This document shows positions 8,473 through 16,629 of a stretch of 41,524 nucleotides of DNA, one piece after another (the stretch's first letter is position 1; every line of letters starts with the position of its first letter). The stretch spans positions 1 to 41,524 of the forward strand of contig JBDKVA010000163.1 in assembly GCA_039679375.1 (NCBI GenBank), read 5' to 3'. Source of the stretch: JBDKVA01 sp039679375 (GTDB taxonomy: Bacteria > Bacillota > Clostridia > Acetivibrionales > DTU013). The translations under genes and the position numbers were made by a program. The notes beneath the pieces are model-generated. The model had not been told where the DNA came from and did no database searches. It was given only the letters and a program-made list of their open reading frames with translations.

Positions 8473-9102
8473 ATGCAGCATCACGATAATAAAATAGGCA
8501 TATTTGGGGGCACTTTCAACCCGGTACACTGTGGTCACCTGATCATAGCCGAGACAGTGCGTGAGAAAATGTGCCTTGACAAGGTACTCTTCATACCGTC
8601 CGGACAACCTCCCCACAAGCCTGACAGTATGGTGATCGATGCGGAGTACCGTTTTGAACTGGTTCAGCGCGCCGTTTCCACCAACCGCTTTTTTGAGGCC
8701 TCCAGAGTGGAGATCGACAGGGAGGGCTTTACTTATACAGTTAACACACTTACAACATTAAGAGAAATATATGGCCGGGAGACGGGGCTTTTTTTTATAA
8801 TCGGTGCGGATATTATTCCCGAATTGACTACATGGAAGGACTTTCGCAGTGTTTTTGGACTGTGCGAATTTGCCGCGGTCCTGAGGCCAGGTTATGACAG
8901 TAAGGAAATCGAGGATGATATCGGGCAGTTAAGGCAAAAATACGGTTTAAATATACATATGGTTGATGCCCCTTTGATCGATATATCATCAAGTGATATA
9001 AGAAAGAGGTGCGGCGCTGGCAGAACCATAAAATACCTTGTACCGGAAAGCGTTGAAGAGTATATAATAACAAAAGGCCTGTACGGACAGGCGCTGCAAT
9101 GA
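8473..9102 (+). CDS. nadD: Nicotinate-nucleotide adenylyltransferase
   Basis: NadD adenylates nicotinate mononucleotide to deamido-NAD. The Rossmann nucleotidyltransferase motif GGTFNPVHCGHL is at residues 12-23 and the C-terminal ISSSDIRKR motif binds the ATP phosphates. In-frame starts exist at 8431 and 8458. I chose 8473 because the resulting N-terminus (MQHHDNKIGIFGG) matches the family and AAAGG lies seven bases upstream, giving 209 residues. It sits directly before yqeK, as in most Firmicutes, although the usual obgE and RNA-binding neighbours are not upstream here. Function is firm; the exact start is less so. Confidence 0.93.
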   Translation: MQHHDNKIGIFGGTFNPVHCGHLIIAETVREKMCLDKVLFIPSGQPPHKPDSMVIDAEYRFELVQRAVSTNRFFEASRVEIDREGFTYTVNTLTTLREIYGRETGLFFIIGADIIPELTTWKDFRSVFGLCEFAAVLRPGYDSKEIEDDIGQLRQKYGLNIHMVDAPLIDISSSDIRKRCGAGRTIKYLVPESVEEYIITKGLYGQALQ

Positions 9103-9135
9103 CAAAGGCGGGATTGCAATGGCAGGTGGAATATT

Positions 9136-9744
9136 ATGAATGCGATGAGTATAGATGAAATAAAGGAAAAACTACAGCAAATGCTATCCCCAAAGAGGTT
9201 TGCACATTCCGTGCATGTAATGGAAGCATCCCGTATGCTTGCGGAAAAGTATGGCGAGGATCTGGAAAAGGCCACATTAGCCGGACTTATACACGATTGC
9301 GCGAGGGATCTGGGCAAAGCCGAGACGATCGTACTCTGCAGCAAATATGGCATAGTAGTGGATGATATTATGCGGTGTCAGCCGGAGCTGCTGCACGGAA
9401 AGGTAGGTGCATATCTTGCAAGGGATGTCTTCGGGGTCGAATGCCCGCGCGTACTTGCAGCAGTTTCAGAGCATACCATGGGCAAAGAAGGAATGGACAA
9501 GCTTTGCAGCATTATATTTATAGCAGACTATATAGAAGCGGGAAGGGTTTATCCCGGAGTGGAAATAATACGGAAGGCTGCGGAAGAAAGCCTTGAGAAG
9601 GCGATTGTTGCAGGCTTGGACAACACAATAGGATATATACTTGCCAAGGGCAATCTACTGCACCCGCAGACAGTGGCAACACGGAACTGGGCGCTGAAAT
9701 TGGTTTTAAAGCAGCAGTCGGCGATTTTAGGTAATAAGGCATAG
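9136..9744 (+). CDS. yqeK: HD-domain hydrolase YqeK (symmetrical Ap4A hydrolase)
   Basis: YqeK proteins are HD-superfamily enzymes that split diadenosine tetraphosphate into two ADP. The 202-residue product shows the metal-binding pattern: H24 in AHSVHVMEAS, the H53-D54 pair in LIHDCARDL, and later histidines in LLHGKVGAYLARDVF and EHTMG. The start at 9136 has AGGTGG six bases upstream. It follows nadD with a 33-base gap, the conserved nadD-yqeK pair. The LytR-family gene and rsfS that normally come next are absent; a short Ser/Thr/Pro-rich protein takes their place. Confidence 0.92.
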   Translation: MNAMSIDEIKEKLQQMLSPKRFAHSVHVMEASRMLAEKYGEDLEKATLAGLIHDCARDLGKAETIVLCSKYGIVVDDIMRCQPELLHGKVGAYLARDVFGVECPRVLAAVSEHTMGKEGMDKLCSIIFIADYIEAGRVYPGVEIIRKAAEESLEKAIVAGLDNTIGYILAKGNLLHPQTVATRNWALKLVLKQQSAILGNKA

Positions 9745-9829
9745 ACACCGGGGCTAAATAGAGGTACAGGAAAGCAGACGGAGATTCAACGATAAGAAAG
9801 AAGAAATAGCTTGTGAGGTAGAATCATAG

Positions 9830-10201
9830 ATGAGTGAGAAAAAGAATAAGAAAAATATAGCCGAAAAACTATTTTATACATTCGGAAGCATATTTTTAGC
9901 AGCGATTATCGCTGTCTGCACCATAAATTACGGAAAGGACGGCAGAGCGGCACAGGCTGCGTTTCTTCCGGCAAAATCCCCAGCTTCTGCCGGTCAAAAT
10001 ACCGTAAGCACAACGAAAACGTCAAAAGACGGTGCAGCTACTAATAACAGTAATGCAAAGGCCACGGGAAAGACCACCCCCAAAACGCCTGCTGAGCAGT
10101 CGCAGGCGCCTACGCCAACCGTACCATCAAGCACACCTTCAAGCAGTTCATCAGACAGCAGCTCAACTGCACCAAAGCAAACGGTCACAGCAGAACCGTA
10201 G
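9830..10201 (+). CDS. Small membrane-anchored Ser/Thr/Pro/Ala-rich protein of unknown function
   Basis: The 123-residue protein starts with a Lys-rich cytoplasmic stretch (MSEKKNKKN). A single transmembrane segment covers ~15-32 (FYTFGSIFLAAIIAVCTI). The rest is low-complexity extracellular sequence dominated by Ser, Thr, Pro, Ala and Lys, with no folded domain visible. The topology resembles the N-terminal anchor of LytR-CpsA-Psr proteins, whose gene usually follows yqeK, so it could be a remnant or replacement of lytR. It could also be an independent wall-associated protein. No catalytic motif is present. The ribosome site is weak (GTGAGGT, about ten bases before the start). I do not recognise the family. 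Confidence 0.6.
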   Translation: MSEKKNKKNIAEKLFYTFGSIFLAAIIAVCTINYGKDGRAAQAAFLPAKSPASAGQNTVSTTKTSKDGAATNNSNAKATGKTTPKTPAEQSQAPTPTVPSSTPSSSSSDSSSTAPKQTVTAEP

Positions 10202-10417
10202 ATAGAATAAATGCATCTGTGCTTCCCGCAATGATACTACTCAATTCATTCAGAATAAATCGGATATATTGGATAAAATTACACCACCTGTGTACAAAAG
10301 CACTTGAAAATCCCGCAAAACTAGTATAAAATCAATATGTGACTGGTTAATACAAAAATATGAGAAAATTCGACAAAAAGAAAATGAACAAAACAGTAGA
10401 AAAATTGTAAATATTTA
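10202..10417. other. AT-rich intergenic region before the loaP promoter
   Basis: No ORF, RNA gene or clear terminator is visible. The end of the nadD-yqeK transcript is therefore not marked by a recognisable hairpin. Confidence 0.4.
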
Positions 10418-10446
10418 TTGACTTTACTTCTTTTCTACACTAAAAT
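10418..10446 (+). promoter_or_regulatory. Promoter of loaP
   Basis: TTGACT at 10418-10423, a 17-base spacer and TAAAAT at 10441-10446. The block TATTGACTTTAC and the -10 recur in identical spacing before the polysaccharide operon at 21253-21283. The expected start is near 10453, just before the loaP ribosome site. Confidence 0.8.
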
Positions 10447-10489
10447 TATTGTTGACTATAAATTGTTTATCCATAGGTGGTATGCGCTA

Positions 10490-11014
10490 ATGTTGCCAGA
10501 GCCAAGAATAGATCATTGGTATGGAGTTTTTGCAGTAACAGGCGACGAAGATAAGGTAAAAGAGAGAATAAAATACCGGTTGCCTGAAGATTTTTTGGTA
10601 ATGGTACCCAAAAGGAAACTAAAGATAAGAAAAGGCGGCATACTGAAGGTTGAGACAAAGGTTTTATTTCCGGGGTATGTACTATTAAATGGAGAGGTCA
10701 ATACAGATATATACTACCGGTTAAAAAACATACCAAGCGTCCTCCGTTTTTTAAAAACAGGAAATACACTGACTCCGATCGACAGCAGTGAAATGGCTGT
10801 GTTATCAAGGCTGATCTGCAATAATGAAGAGATTGGCTTTTCAAGCGCACTTGTTGAAAACGGACGAGTCAGGGTGATCGACGGGCCTCTTTTTTCTCTT
10901 GAGGGCATTATTCTAAGCATCAACTCAAGGAAAGAAAGAGCAAAGGTAAGGTTGAATTTCCTGGGTGAAGAACGGACAGTAGATCTCGGCATCTCATTTT
11001 TGCGACCCGCCTGA
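10490..11014 (+). CDS. loaP: LoaP-type NusG paralogue, processive antiterminator
   Basis: LoaP is a specialised NusG-family factor that binds elongating RNA polymerase and a leader RNA hairpin and suppresses termination along long operons. The 174-residue protein has an NGN domain (~8-95, HWYGVFAVTGDEDKVKERI, VLFPGYVLLNG) and a C-terminal KOW domain (~122-172, GRVRVIDGPLF ... GEERTVDLG). Length fits LoaP, and its place at the head of a polysaccharide/secondary-metabolite locus, rather than beside secE and rplK, separates it from housekeeping NusG. The frame is open from 10418, but that codon is the -35 element. ATG 10490 with TAGGTGG nine bases upstream is the real start. A leader with a terminator follows directly. 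RfaH-like or UpxY-like naming is possible but less apt in Firmicutes. Confidence 0.88.
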   Translation: MLPEPRIDHWYGVFAVTGDEDKVKERIKYRLPEDFLVMVPKRKLKIRKGGILKVETKVLFPGYVLLNGEVNTDIYYRLKNIPSVLRFLKTGNTLTPIDSSEMAVLSRLICNNEEIGFSSALVENGRVRVIDGPLFSLEGIILSINSRKERAKVRLNFLGEERTVDLGISFLRPA

Positions 11015-11071
11015 TTGTGACGAGCAAACAACATGCCTGCCACATATCGAGATAAGCACATACTATAAAAT

Positions 11072-11190
11072 CCGAAGCCTGATGGCTGTGTTTCGGCCTG
11101 CTATCAGATCAGGAGGTCATAAGACAGGGTTTGTGAGAGTATATATAAAATTGACTTTATATGCTGCATGGCGCAGCTTTATCTTTTTTT
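11072..11190 (+). promoter_or_regulatory. Candidate LoaP-responsive leader element, copy 1 (hairpins plus terminator)
   Basis: An outer stem CCGAA (11072-11076) / TTCGG (11092-11096) encloses GCC/GGC. GTGTTTCGGCCTG (11088-11100) follows, then a CCTG/CAGG hairpin, CATAAGACA and AGTATAT. An ATATAAA/TTTATAT hairpin (11143-11162) comes next and abuts the terminator. The order and many bases match 21376-21477 upstream of the polysaccharide operon. Placement between loaP and the dehydratase suggests that LoaP gates its own downstream operon. Confidence 0.7.
11163..11190 (+). terminator. Conditional intrinsic terminator downstream of loaP
   Basis: GCTGC (11163-11167) pairs with GCAGC (11173-11177) around a 5-base loop, followed by TTTATC and seven Ts. 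It lies inside the transcribed leader, more than 130 bases before the next gene, as expected for an attenuator read through by an antiterminator. Confidence 0.75.
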
Positions 11191-11210
11191 GATAAATTTA
11201 ATGTAGAGTG

Positions 11211-11241
11211 TCATTCTAGGTAAAATATCATTCTAAGTAAA
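11211..11241 (+). repeat. Tandem 14-base direct repeat in the dehydratase leader
   Basis: TCATTCTAGGTAAA (11211-11224) and TCATTCTAAGTAAA (11228-11241) differ at one base and are spaced 17 bases start to start. They lie between the leader terminator and the dehydratase start. Tandem sites could bind a dimeric regulator, but nothing else supports this. A perfect TATAAT at 11292-11297 lacks a good -35. Confidence 0.4.
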
Positions 11242-11328
11242 GCGAAGAATCTTTTACAGAACATTAACAGAGAAATGGCCGATAAATACAGTATAATAGC
11301 TTAAGTAAGAATTTGAGGGGTGAACAGT

Positions 11329-13239
11329 ATGTCGATACACATCAGGAGGATATTGCTTGCGATTACGGACGTAATACTAATAAATCTCGCTCTATGTCTT
11401 GCGCTTGTAATCCGTTTCGATACAGCCATACCGAAGCAGTACTTTGATTATTTTCTTCAGTACCAGATCATCATTACTGCAATGCAGATCGGTATATTTT
11501 ATTTGTGTGGTCTTTATCGGAGCTTATGGGAGTATGCAGGCATAGAGGAAATGATGCAAATTTTTCTTGCCGCACTGGCTGCCGGATGTCTTGGCTGCCT
11601 GTCAGGCTTGATCACTGGAAACCGTTACCCCATTTCCGTCTATATTTCTTCATGTATTCTAATGTTCTTATCCGTAGGTGGCAGCAGAGTGAGCTACCGT
11701 TACCTTCGCAGAATTAAGAATATGAAGCTTAGGAAAAGCAAGGAAACCAACAGAATCATGATCATAGGCGCAGGAAGCGCCGGCTCCATGCTCATCAAGG
11801 AAATGAAAAACCATACTGAAATGAACTCGGTGCCTGTTGTTGCGGTGGACGATGATAAAAGGAAACGCGGAACAAGGATAAACGGCATACCTGTCATGTC
11901 AGGGAGAAATAAAATAAAAGAACTTGCGAAAAAGTACAATATAAGCGATATCATTGTGGCAATTCCATCCGCATCCAAAAAAGACATGTCCGAAATACTA
12001 AGGCTATGCAAGGAAACAAAATGCAGGGTAAAGATGCTGCCCAATGTATTGGAAATGTTCAACGGGCAGGTTAGTGTAAAGCAGCTGAGAGAAGTCAACA
12101 TAGAGGATTTACTGGGCAGGGAAGAAATCAAGCTTAACATGGATAAAATTTCAGGGTACCTGAAGGATGAAATTGTGCTGGTAACAGGCGGCGGAGGTTC
12201 CATAGGCTCTGAGTTGTGCCGGCAGATCGCAAAGTTCGGGCCAAAGAAGCTTATCATTTTCGATATATATGAAAATAATGCGTACGACCTGCAGAATGAA
12301 TTGTTGTATACATATAAGGGTCAACTGGATTTGGAAGTGCTGATCGGCTCATGCCGAGACAGAATCAGGCTTAAAGAGGTATTTGAAAAATATAAACCCG
12401 GTGTTGTGTTCCATGCGGCAGCGCACAAGCATGTACCGCTGATGGAAGGCAGCCCCAGCGAGGCTATAAAGAACAATGTATTCGGGACACTGAATACCGC
12501 AAGGCGCGCAGATGATTATGGCGCTAAGAAGTTCATCCTCGTGTCTACCGACAAGGCCGTCAATCCGACCAACATAATGGGCGCGTCCAAACGTTTGGCC
12601 GAGATTATTGTGCAGTCTATGAACCGGATGAGCAAAACCAAGTTTGCCGCCGTACGCTTCGGCAATGTGCTCGGAAGCAACGGAAGCGTCATACCGCTTT
12701 TCCAGAAGCAAATATTGCAGGGCGGCCCGGTCACTGTAACCCATCCCGATATCATCCGCTACTTTATGACGATACCTGAGGCAGCCAGGCTGGTAATTCA
12801 GGCAGGAGCGCTGGCGGAGGGCGGCGAGGTGTTTGTACTGGATATGGGCGAACCCGTAAAAATAGCAGACCTTGCAAAAGACCTGATCAGGTTATCAGGA
12901 TTGGAACCTGATATAGACATCAAGATCGAGTACACTGGCTTAAGGCCCGGTGAGAAGCTCTATGAAGAACTGCTGATGGCGGAGGAAGGCCTGGAAGCGA
13001 CTGCTCACAAAAAGATTTTTATCGGCAAACAGTCCGACATGAGCTTCAAGGAAGTCATCATGTGCATCAAAGCACTTGAAAATTCAATGGAGAGCGACGA
13101 CATGCTGCGTGAGACCATGGCCAAGCTTGTGCCGACGTATAATTATTCACGTGAGTATAACAAACCTGTATTGTCCGTACAGGTAAATGAGCAGACAGCC
13201 GAATCAAAACAGACATTAAAGGCTGTGATGCAAAATTAA
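11329..13239 (+). CDS. Membrane nucleotide-sugar 4,6-dehydratase (CapD/PglF/WbpM family)
   Basis: These enzymes convert UDP-GlcNAc to a 4-keto-6-deoxy sugar, usually the first step toward bacillosamine- or QuiNAc-type residues. The 636-residue protein has four N-terminal transmembrane helices (~8-125). A first nucleotide-binding domain follows with GAGSAG at 147-152, then the SDR catalytic domain with TGGGGSIGSE at 286-295, the STDKAVNP motif at 406-413 (Thr/Asp/Lys of the modified active site) and MGASK at 417-421. Length is typical. ATG 11329 has GAGGGG eight bases upstream; the GTG at 11320 overlaps that site and is rejected. It is the first gene behind the loaP leader. Partner aminotransferase and acetyltransferase genes for bacillosamine are not adjacent, so the final sugar is uncertain. 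Confidence 0.9.
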   Translation: MSIHIRRILLAITDVILINLALCLALVIRFDTAIPKQYFDYFLQYQIIITAMQIGIFYLCGLYRSLWEYAGIEEMMQIFLAALAAGCLGCLSGLITGNRYPISVYISSCILMFLSVGGSRVSYRYLRRIKNMKLRKSKETNRIMIIGAGSAGSMLIKEMKNHTEMNSVPVVAVDDDKRKRGTRINGIPVMSGRNKIKELAKKYNISDIIVAIPSASKKDMSEILRLCKETKCRVKMLPNVLEMFNGQVSVKQLREVNIEDLLGREEIKLNMDKISGYLKDEIVLVTGGGGSIGSELCRQIAKFGPKKLIIFDIYENNAYDLQNELLYTYKGQLDLEVLIGSCRDRIRLKEVFEKYKPGVVFHAAAHKHVPLMEGSPSEAIKNNVFGTLNTARRADDYGAKKFILVSTDKAVNPTNIMGASKRLAEIIVQSMNRMSKTKFAAVRFGNVLGSNGSVIPLFQKQILQGGPVTVTHPDIIRYFMTIPEAARLVIQAGALAEGGEVFVLDMGEPVKIADLAKDLIRLSGLEPDIDIKIEYTGLRPGEKLYEELLMAEEGLEATAHKKIFIGKQSDMSFKEVIMCIKALENSMESDDMLRETMAKLVPTYNYSREYNKPVLSVQVNEQTAESKQTLKAVMQN

Positions 13240-13302
13240 GAGAAGAGAATGCTTTGCAGTTCAATCACTGAATTATGGGAATGAAAGGTTAGAGGAAGCC
13301 TT

Positions 13303-14994
13303 ATGAAATTGAAGGAGGTAATGAAACATCTTTCGAACGCTGGCTGGGTAGCAGCAAGCATCAGGCCATTTCTTAAGGCAGTTGTAATTATTATCATAGT
13401 TGAATCGCTGACATCATTAGGAAGCGTGCTGATGGCAATCGTTTCGAAAAATGTTATCGATTTTGCAGTTAAAAATGAACTTAATCGCGCCGGCCTATAT
13501 ATCGCCTTATTTGCCGGGATCATCCTTTTCAACCTGGCAGCGCGGGCTTTTCTGTCAATCTATTCAGCAAAGACACATGAAAGCTACTCCAATACTCTTC
13601 GCCAGCGCATATTCGGCAGACTTGTAAACATAGAGTGGATGCAGGTCTCCAAATATCACAGCGGAGATTTGCTCACACGACTTACGAGTGATATCGGCGC
13701 AGTGGCCAGCGGATCCATAAACATACTTGCGCAGGTCACGGCTCTTGGCGTTCAATTGGTTGCAGCCTTTGTCATATTATTGGCTTTTGAACCGAGTTTA
13801 GCGCTAATGGCTTTTTTTCTAGCGCCTTTTACTGTGTTGATAAGCAGATTCTATGCTAAAAAAATGAGTAACATGCATATCAGGATGCAGGAATCGGAAA
13901 GCCTTTACCGCTCGCAAATTCAAGAGTATCTGCAGAACCTGCTTGTGCTTAAAACCTATAATCTTGAGGAGCAAAGCAAGGATAGGATCGGTGAGCTTCA
14001 AAAGGAAAGACTCGACTGGGTAATCAAAAGAAGTAAAACCGGAGCTACTGCAAATTCGATACTATCGTTGGGCTACTGGCTGGGTTATATTCTTGCTTTT
14101 TGTTGGGGCGCCGTAAAGCTTGCAAATGAAACAGCTACTTTTGGAACTTTTACACAACTGCTCCAACTGGTCAATCAGATACAGGGACCCTTTATAGCCC
14201 TTTCCAGAACTGTTCCGCTTGTCATATCGGGTCTGGCGTCTGCCGGCAGGCTGATAGAATTGGAGAAGCTTGATGCAGAGACTCCGGAAGCAAAGATAGG
14301 AATTCCTGCTTCAGCAGGAATATGTTTTAATGAAGTGAGCTTCAAGTATGAAAAAGATGAGCAGGTATTGGACACTGTAACCATGGAAGCTCAGCCGGGA
14401 GAAATTATAGCAATCATAGGCACATCAGGCGAAGGGAAAACTACAATGATCCGGCTCATGCTTGCATTATTAAAACCGGATGCAGGAATGATCGCATGCT
14501 TTGACGGTTCCGGAAATGAATATGAAATTTCCTGTGCGACAAGGAACTGGTTCTCATACGTCCCGCAGGGGAATACACTATTTAGCGGGACCATTGCGGA
14601 TAACCTGCGTTCCGGAGAACAGGAAGCGGATGAGGATGAAATGAAAGCTGCATTAAATGCAGTATGTGCACTGGATTTTGTAGAAAAACTTCCTGTGGGA
14701 ATCAATACAGTAATCGGAGAAAAAGCATATGGACTTTCTGAAGGCCAGGCTCAGAGAATAGCGATAGCAAGGGCACTTCTAAGAAAAGCTCCGATCATCG
14801 TACTGGATGAAGCTACATCTGCTCTGGACATAGAACTGGAGGAAAAGGTGCTGCATAATATCCGGAATATGAAGCCGGTACGTACCTGCATCATGATCAC
14901 CCATCGCAGGACAGCATTAAATGAATGTAACAAGGTATACAAGCTTAAAGATGGAATACTGATTTTGGAAGATCATAATTTAAACTGTGCTTGA
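13303..14994 (+). CDS. ABC exporter, fused permease-ATPase (peptide/lipid export type)
   Basis: This 563-residue half-transporter has about six transmembrane helices in residues 20-310 and a nucleotide-binding domain from ~340. Walker A GTSGEGKTT is at 373-381, the Q-loop in VPQGNTLFSGT at 420-430, the signature LSEGQ at 478-482, Walker B IIVLDE at 498-503 and the H-loop His at 534. The linker between Walker A and Q-loop is normal. There is no N-terminal C39 peptidase domain, so leader cleavage, if it is a RiPP exporter, must be done elsewhere; the Ser/His protease-like protein at 17979 is a candidate. The start at 13303 is kept although a second ATG at 13321 follows a good AAGGAGGT that lies too close to it. 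The substrate is inferred from context. Confidence 0.88.
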   Translation: MKLKEVMKHLSNAGWVAASIRPFLKAVVIIIIVESLTSLGSVLMAIVSKNVIDFAVKNELNRAGLYIALFAGIILFNLAARAFLSIYSAKTHESYSNTLRQRIFGRLVNIEWMQVSKYHSGDLLTRLTSDIGAVASGSINILAQVTALGVQLVAAFVILLAFEPSLALMAFFLAPFTVLISRFYAKKMSNMHIRMQESESLYRSQIQEYLQNLLVLKTYNLEEQSKDRIGELQKERLDWVIKRSKTGATANSILSLGYWLGYILAFCWGAVKLANETATFGTFTQLLQLVNQIQGPFIALSRTVPLVISGLASAGRLIELEKLDAETPEAKIGIPASAGICFNEVSFKYEKDEQVLDTVTMEAQPGEIIAIIGTSGEGKTTMIRLMLALLKPDAGMIACFDGSGNEYEISCATRNWFSYVPQGNTLFSGTIADNLRSGEQEADEDEMKAALNAVCALDFVEKLPVGINTVIGEKAYGLSEGQAQRIAIARALLRKAPIIVLDEATSALDIELEEKVLHNIRNMKPVRTCIMITHRRTALNECNKVYKLKDGILILEDHNLNCA

Positions 14995-15037
14995 TGACCG
15001 ATATTAAAATTTAAATGTAAAAAATTACAAAATGGTA

Positions 15038-15066
15038 TTGACTTACACCGGATAAATAAATATTAT
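15038..15066 (+). promoter_or_regulatory. Promoter of the pqqD-radical SAM peptide cassette
   Basis: TTGACT at 15038-15043, a 17-base spacer and TATTAT at 15061-15066. It gives the peptide cassette its own start, separate from read-through out of the loaP operon. Confidence 0.65.
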
Positions 15067-15105
15067 ATAGATATAGTGCCCATTAAGTTTACATATAACA
15101 TTCCG

Positions 15106-15125
15106 GAGTCAATTATAATTGACTC
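15106..15125. repeat. 20-bp perfect palindrome in the leader of the peptide cassette
   Basis: GAGTC AATTATAATT GACTC reads identically on both strands. It lies about 35 bases after the predicted transcription start and 48 bases before the pqqD-like gene. It could be a dimeric repressor operator or an RNA hairpin; no T tract follows. Confidence 0.6.
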
Positions 15126-15173
15126 ATCTCACTTTTACAAAAGATACAGTAGAATAGCAAAAAGGGGTTACTG

Positions 15174-15437
15174 ATGAAGGTTAAAAACGGCTTTATGTTA
15201 CGGGAAATAGCGAAGCAGTGGGTTGTTATACCATTGGGTTCAAGAGTTGTAGAATTTAATGGCATTATGACACTTAGCGAAAGCGGAGCCATACTATGGC
15301 GGCTTCTGGAGAAAGATGCAACCGAAGACGAATTGGTTGCTGCAATGCTTGATGAATACGAAGTGGATGAGGAAACTGCAAGGAACGATGTGAGGCTATT
15401 CCTGGGGATGGTGCAGGATAAAAACCTATTTGAGTGA
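15174..15437 (+). CDS. PqqD-like RiPP recognition element (RRE) protein
   Basis: PqqD-family winged-helix proteins bind the leader of a ribosomally made peptide and deliver it to the modifying enzyme. The 87-residue length is right for a stand-alone RRE. It has the N-terminal beta strands (WVVIPLGSRVVEFNG), the turn LSESGAILWRLLE and a helical end (ATEDELVAAMLDEYEVDEETARNDV). AAGGGG lies about seven bases before the ATG. Its stop codon is immediately followed by the radical SAM reading frame, so the two are made together. The two short peptides downstream have a YxxPK(L/M) leader similar to the YxxP motif bound by RREs in lasso-peptide systems. Confidence 0.88.
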   Translation: MKVKNGFMLREIAKQWVVIPLGSRVVEFNGIMTLSESGAILWRLLEKDATEDELVAAMLDEYEVDEETARNDVRLFLGMVQDKNLFE

Positions 15438-15455
15438 ATGGATGCAGGAGGCTTC

Positions 15456-16583
15456 ATGACTGTTAAGTGGGCGGATATACATAAAAACATAATAGATCAT
15501 GCCAAGGTTTATGGAATACCTGTGTCGGGCTTTTTTGAGCTTACGTCCAGGTGCAATTTCCATTGCAAAATGTGTTATATTTGCACTACGCCGGAGGATA
15601 AACCATTCCTTGAAAATGAAATGACCGCTTCGCAATGGATTTCCATAGGGGAACAGGCCAGAGATGCGGGACTTGTTTTTCTGACATTGACAGGCGGGGA
15701 AATATTCCTCAGAAAAGATTTCTTTGAGATCTACGAAGCATATTCTGAGATGGGTTTTAATATTGTACTATTTACCAATGGCAGTCTGATTACCCCGGAT
15801 AAGGTAAAAAGGATTGCCAGAAAGCCTCCGTCAAAGATCAGCATTACGATATACGGCGCCAATCCGGAGACATACGGAAGGGTTACAGGGCATCCGGAGG
15901 GCTTTGAAAACACCCTTTCGGCAGTAAGAGCTCTATTATCGGAAAATATCAAGGTAGAGCTTAAAACAACTGTGATAAAGGATAATTTTGAAGAATTCAG
16001 AGCTATTTCAAATATCGCGGAAAACCTTGGAGTGCACCTTGGAATAGTGAATTATATCGGTCCCAGAAGAGAAGGCTGTGGGACAGACCCGGAAAACAAC
16101 AGACTTGACCCTGTAGTTTTGGCCAAATATGAAAAAATGATAATAGATTATAATACCAAAAAGAGTGAAAAAGCTAGGAACGACACTAAATCAAATGCAT
16201 TCATTGAAGACGATGTTATGATAGGTATTCCTGATGATTTAGAAAAAGACGCATTACTGAAGCTAAACTCGCAATCAGCTTTCCGTTGTTCGGCAACAAA
16301 GTCTGCATTTTGGCTTACCTGGGATGGCAGACTGACACCCTGCGGACTATTGAATGAACCCTTTGCCAACGTCAAAAAGGATGGATTTGTTCGTGCATGG
16401 GAGAGTTTAAGGGAAGCCGGTATAAGTGTACCGGCATGCAGCGAGTGTAAGGAATGCAATTACAGGATACAGTGTATAGCCTGTCCTGCAAGGCTAAAGA
16501 TTGAAACAGGTAGTTTTATCAAGCCGGCGCCTTATTTATGTACACTGGCGAAGGCCCGCTCGGATCTCGATGTACATTATTAG
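15456..16583 (+). CDS. Radical SAM/SPASM peptide-modifying enzyme
   Basis: The 375-residue protein carries the radical SAM cluster motif C33-x3-C37-x2-C40 (CNFHCKMC), the GGE motif in LTLTGGEIFLRKDF, and a C-terminal SPASM region. In that region WLTWDGRLTPCG and the cysteine-rich stretch CSECKECNYRIQC-IAC, with a last Cys in PYLC, bind auxiliary [4Fe-4S] clusters. SPASM enzymes next to a PqqD and short Cys-containing peptides typically install thioether or carbon-carbon links in the peptide core. The start at 15456 has AGGAGG four bases upstream; the ATG at 15438 lacks one. Which bond it makes cannot be deduced from sequence. Confidence 0.9.
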   Translation: MTVKWADIHKNIIDHAKVYGIPVSGFFELTSRCNFHCKMCYICTTPEDKPFLENEMTASQWISIGEQARDAGLVFLTLTGGEIFLRKDFFEIYEAYSEMGFNIVLFTNGSLITPDKVKRIARKPPSKISITIYGANPETYGRVTGHPEGFENTLSAVRALLSENIKVELKTTVIKDNFEEFRAISNIAENLGVHLGIVNYIGPRREGCGTDPENNRLDPVVLAKYEKMIIDYNTKKSEKARNDTKSNAFIEDDVMIGIPDDLEKDALLKLNSQSAFRCSATKSAFWLTWDGRLTPCGLLNEPFANVKKDGFVRAWESLREAGISVPACSECKECNYRIQCIACPARLKIETGSFIKPAPYLCTLAKARSDLDVHY

Positions 16584-16629
16584 TATTGACAGATAAATTT
16601 ATGGTTTATTGAGAAAGGAGGTAGTGCTG

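Noticed and set aside
10418..10489. N-terminal extension of LoaP from a TTG start
   Set aside because: That TTG is the -35 hexamer of a very good promoter, and the ribosome site is at 10475-10480, in front of ATG 10490.
16586..16614. Separate promoter for the precursor peptides (TTGACA at 16586)
   Set aside because: No acceptable -10 element is found at 16-18 bases; spacing to TTTATT would be only 14.
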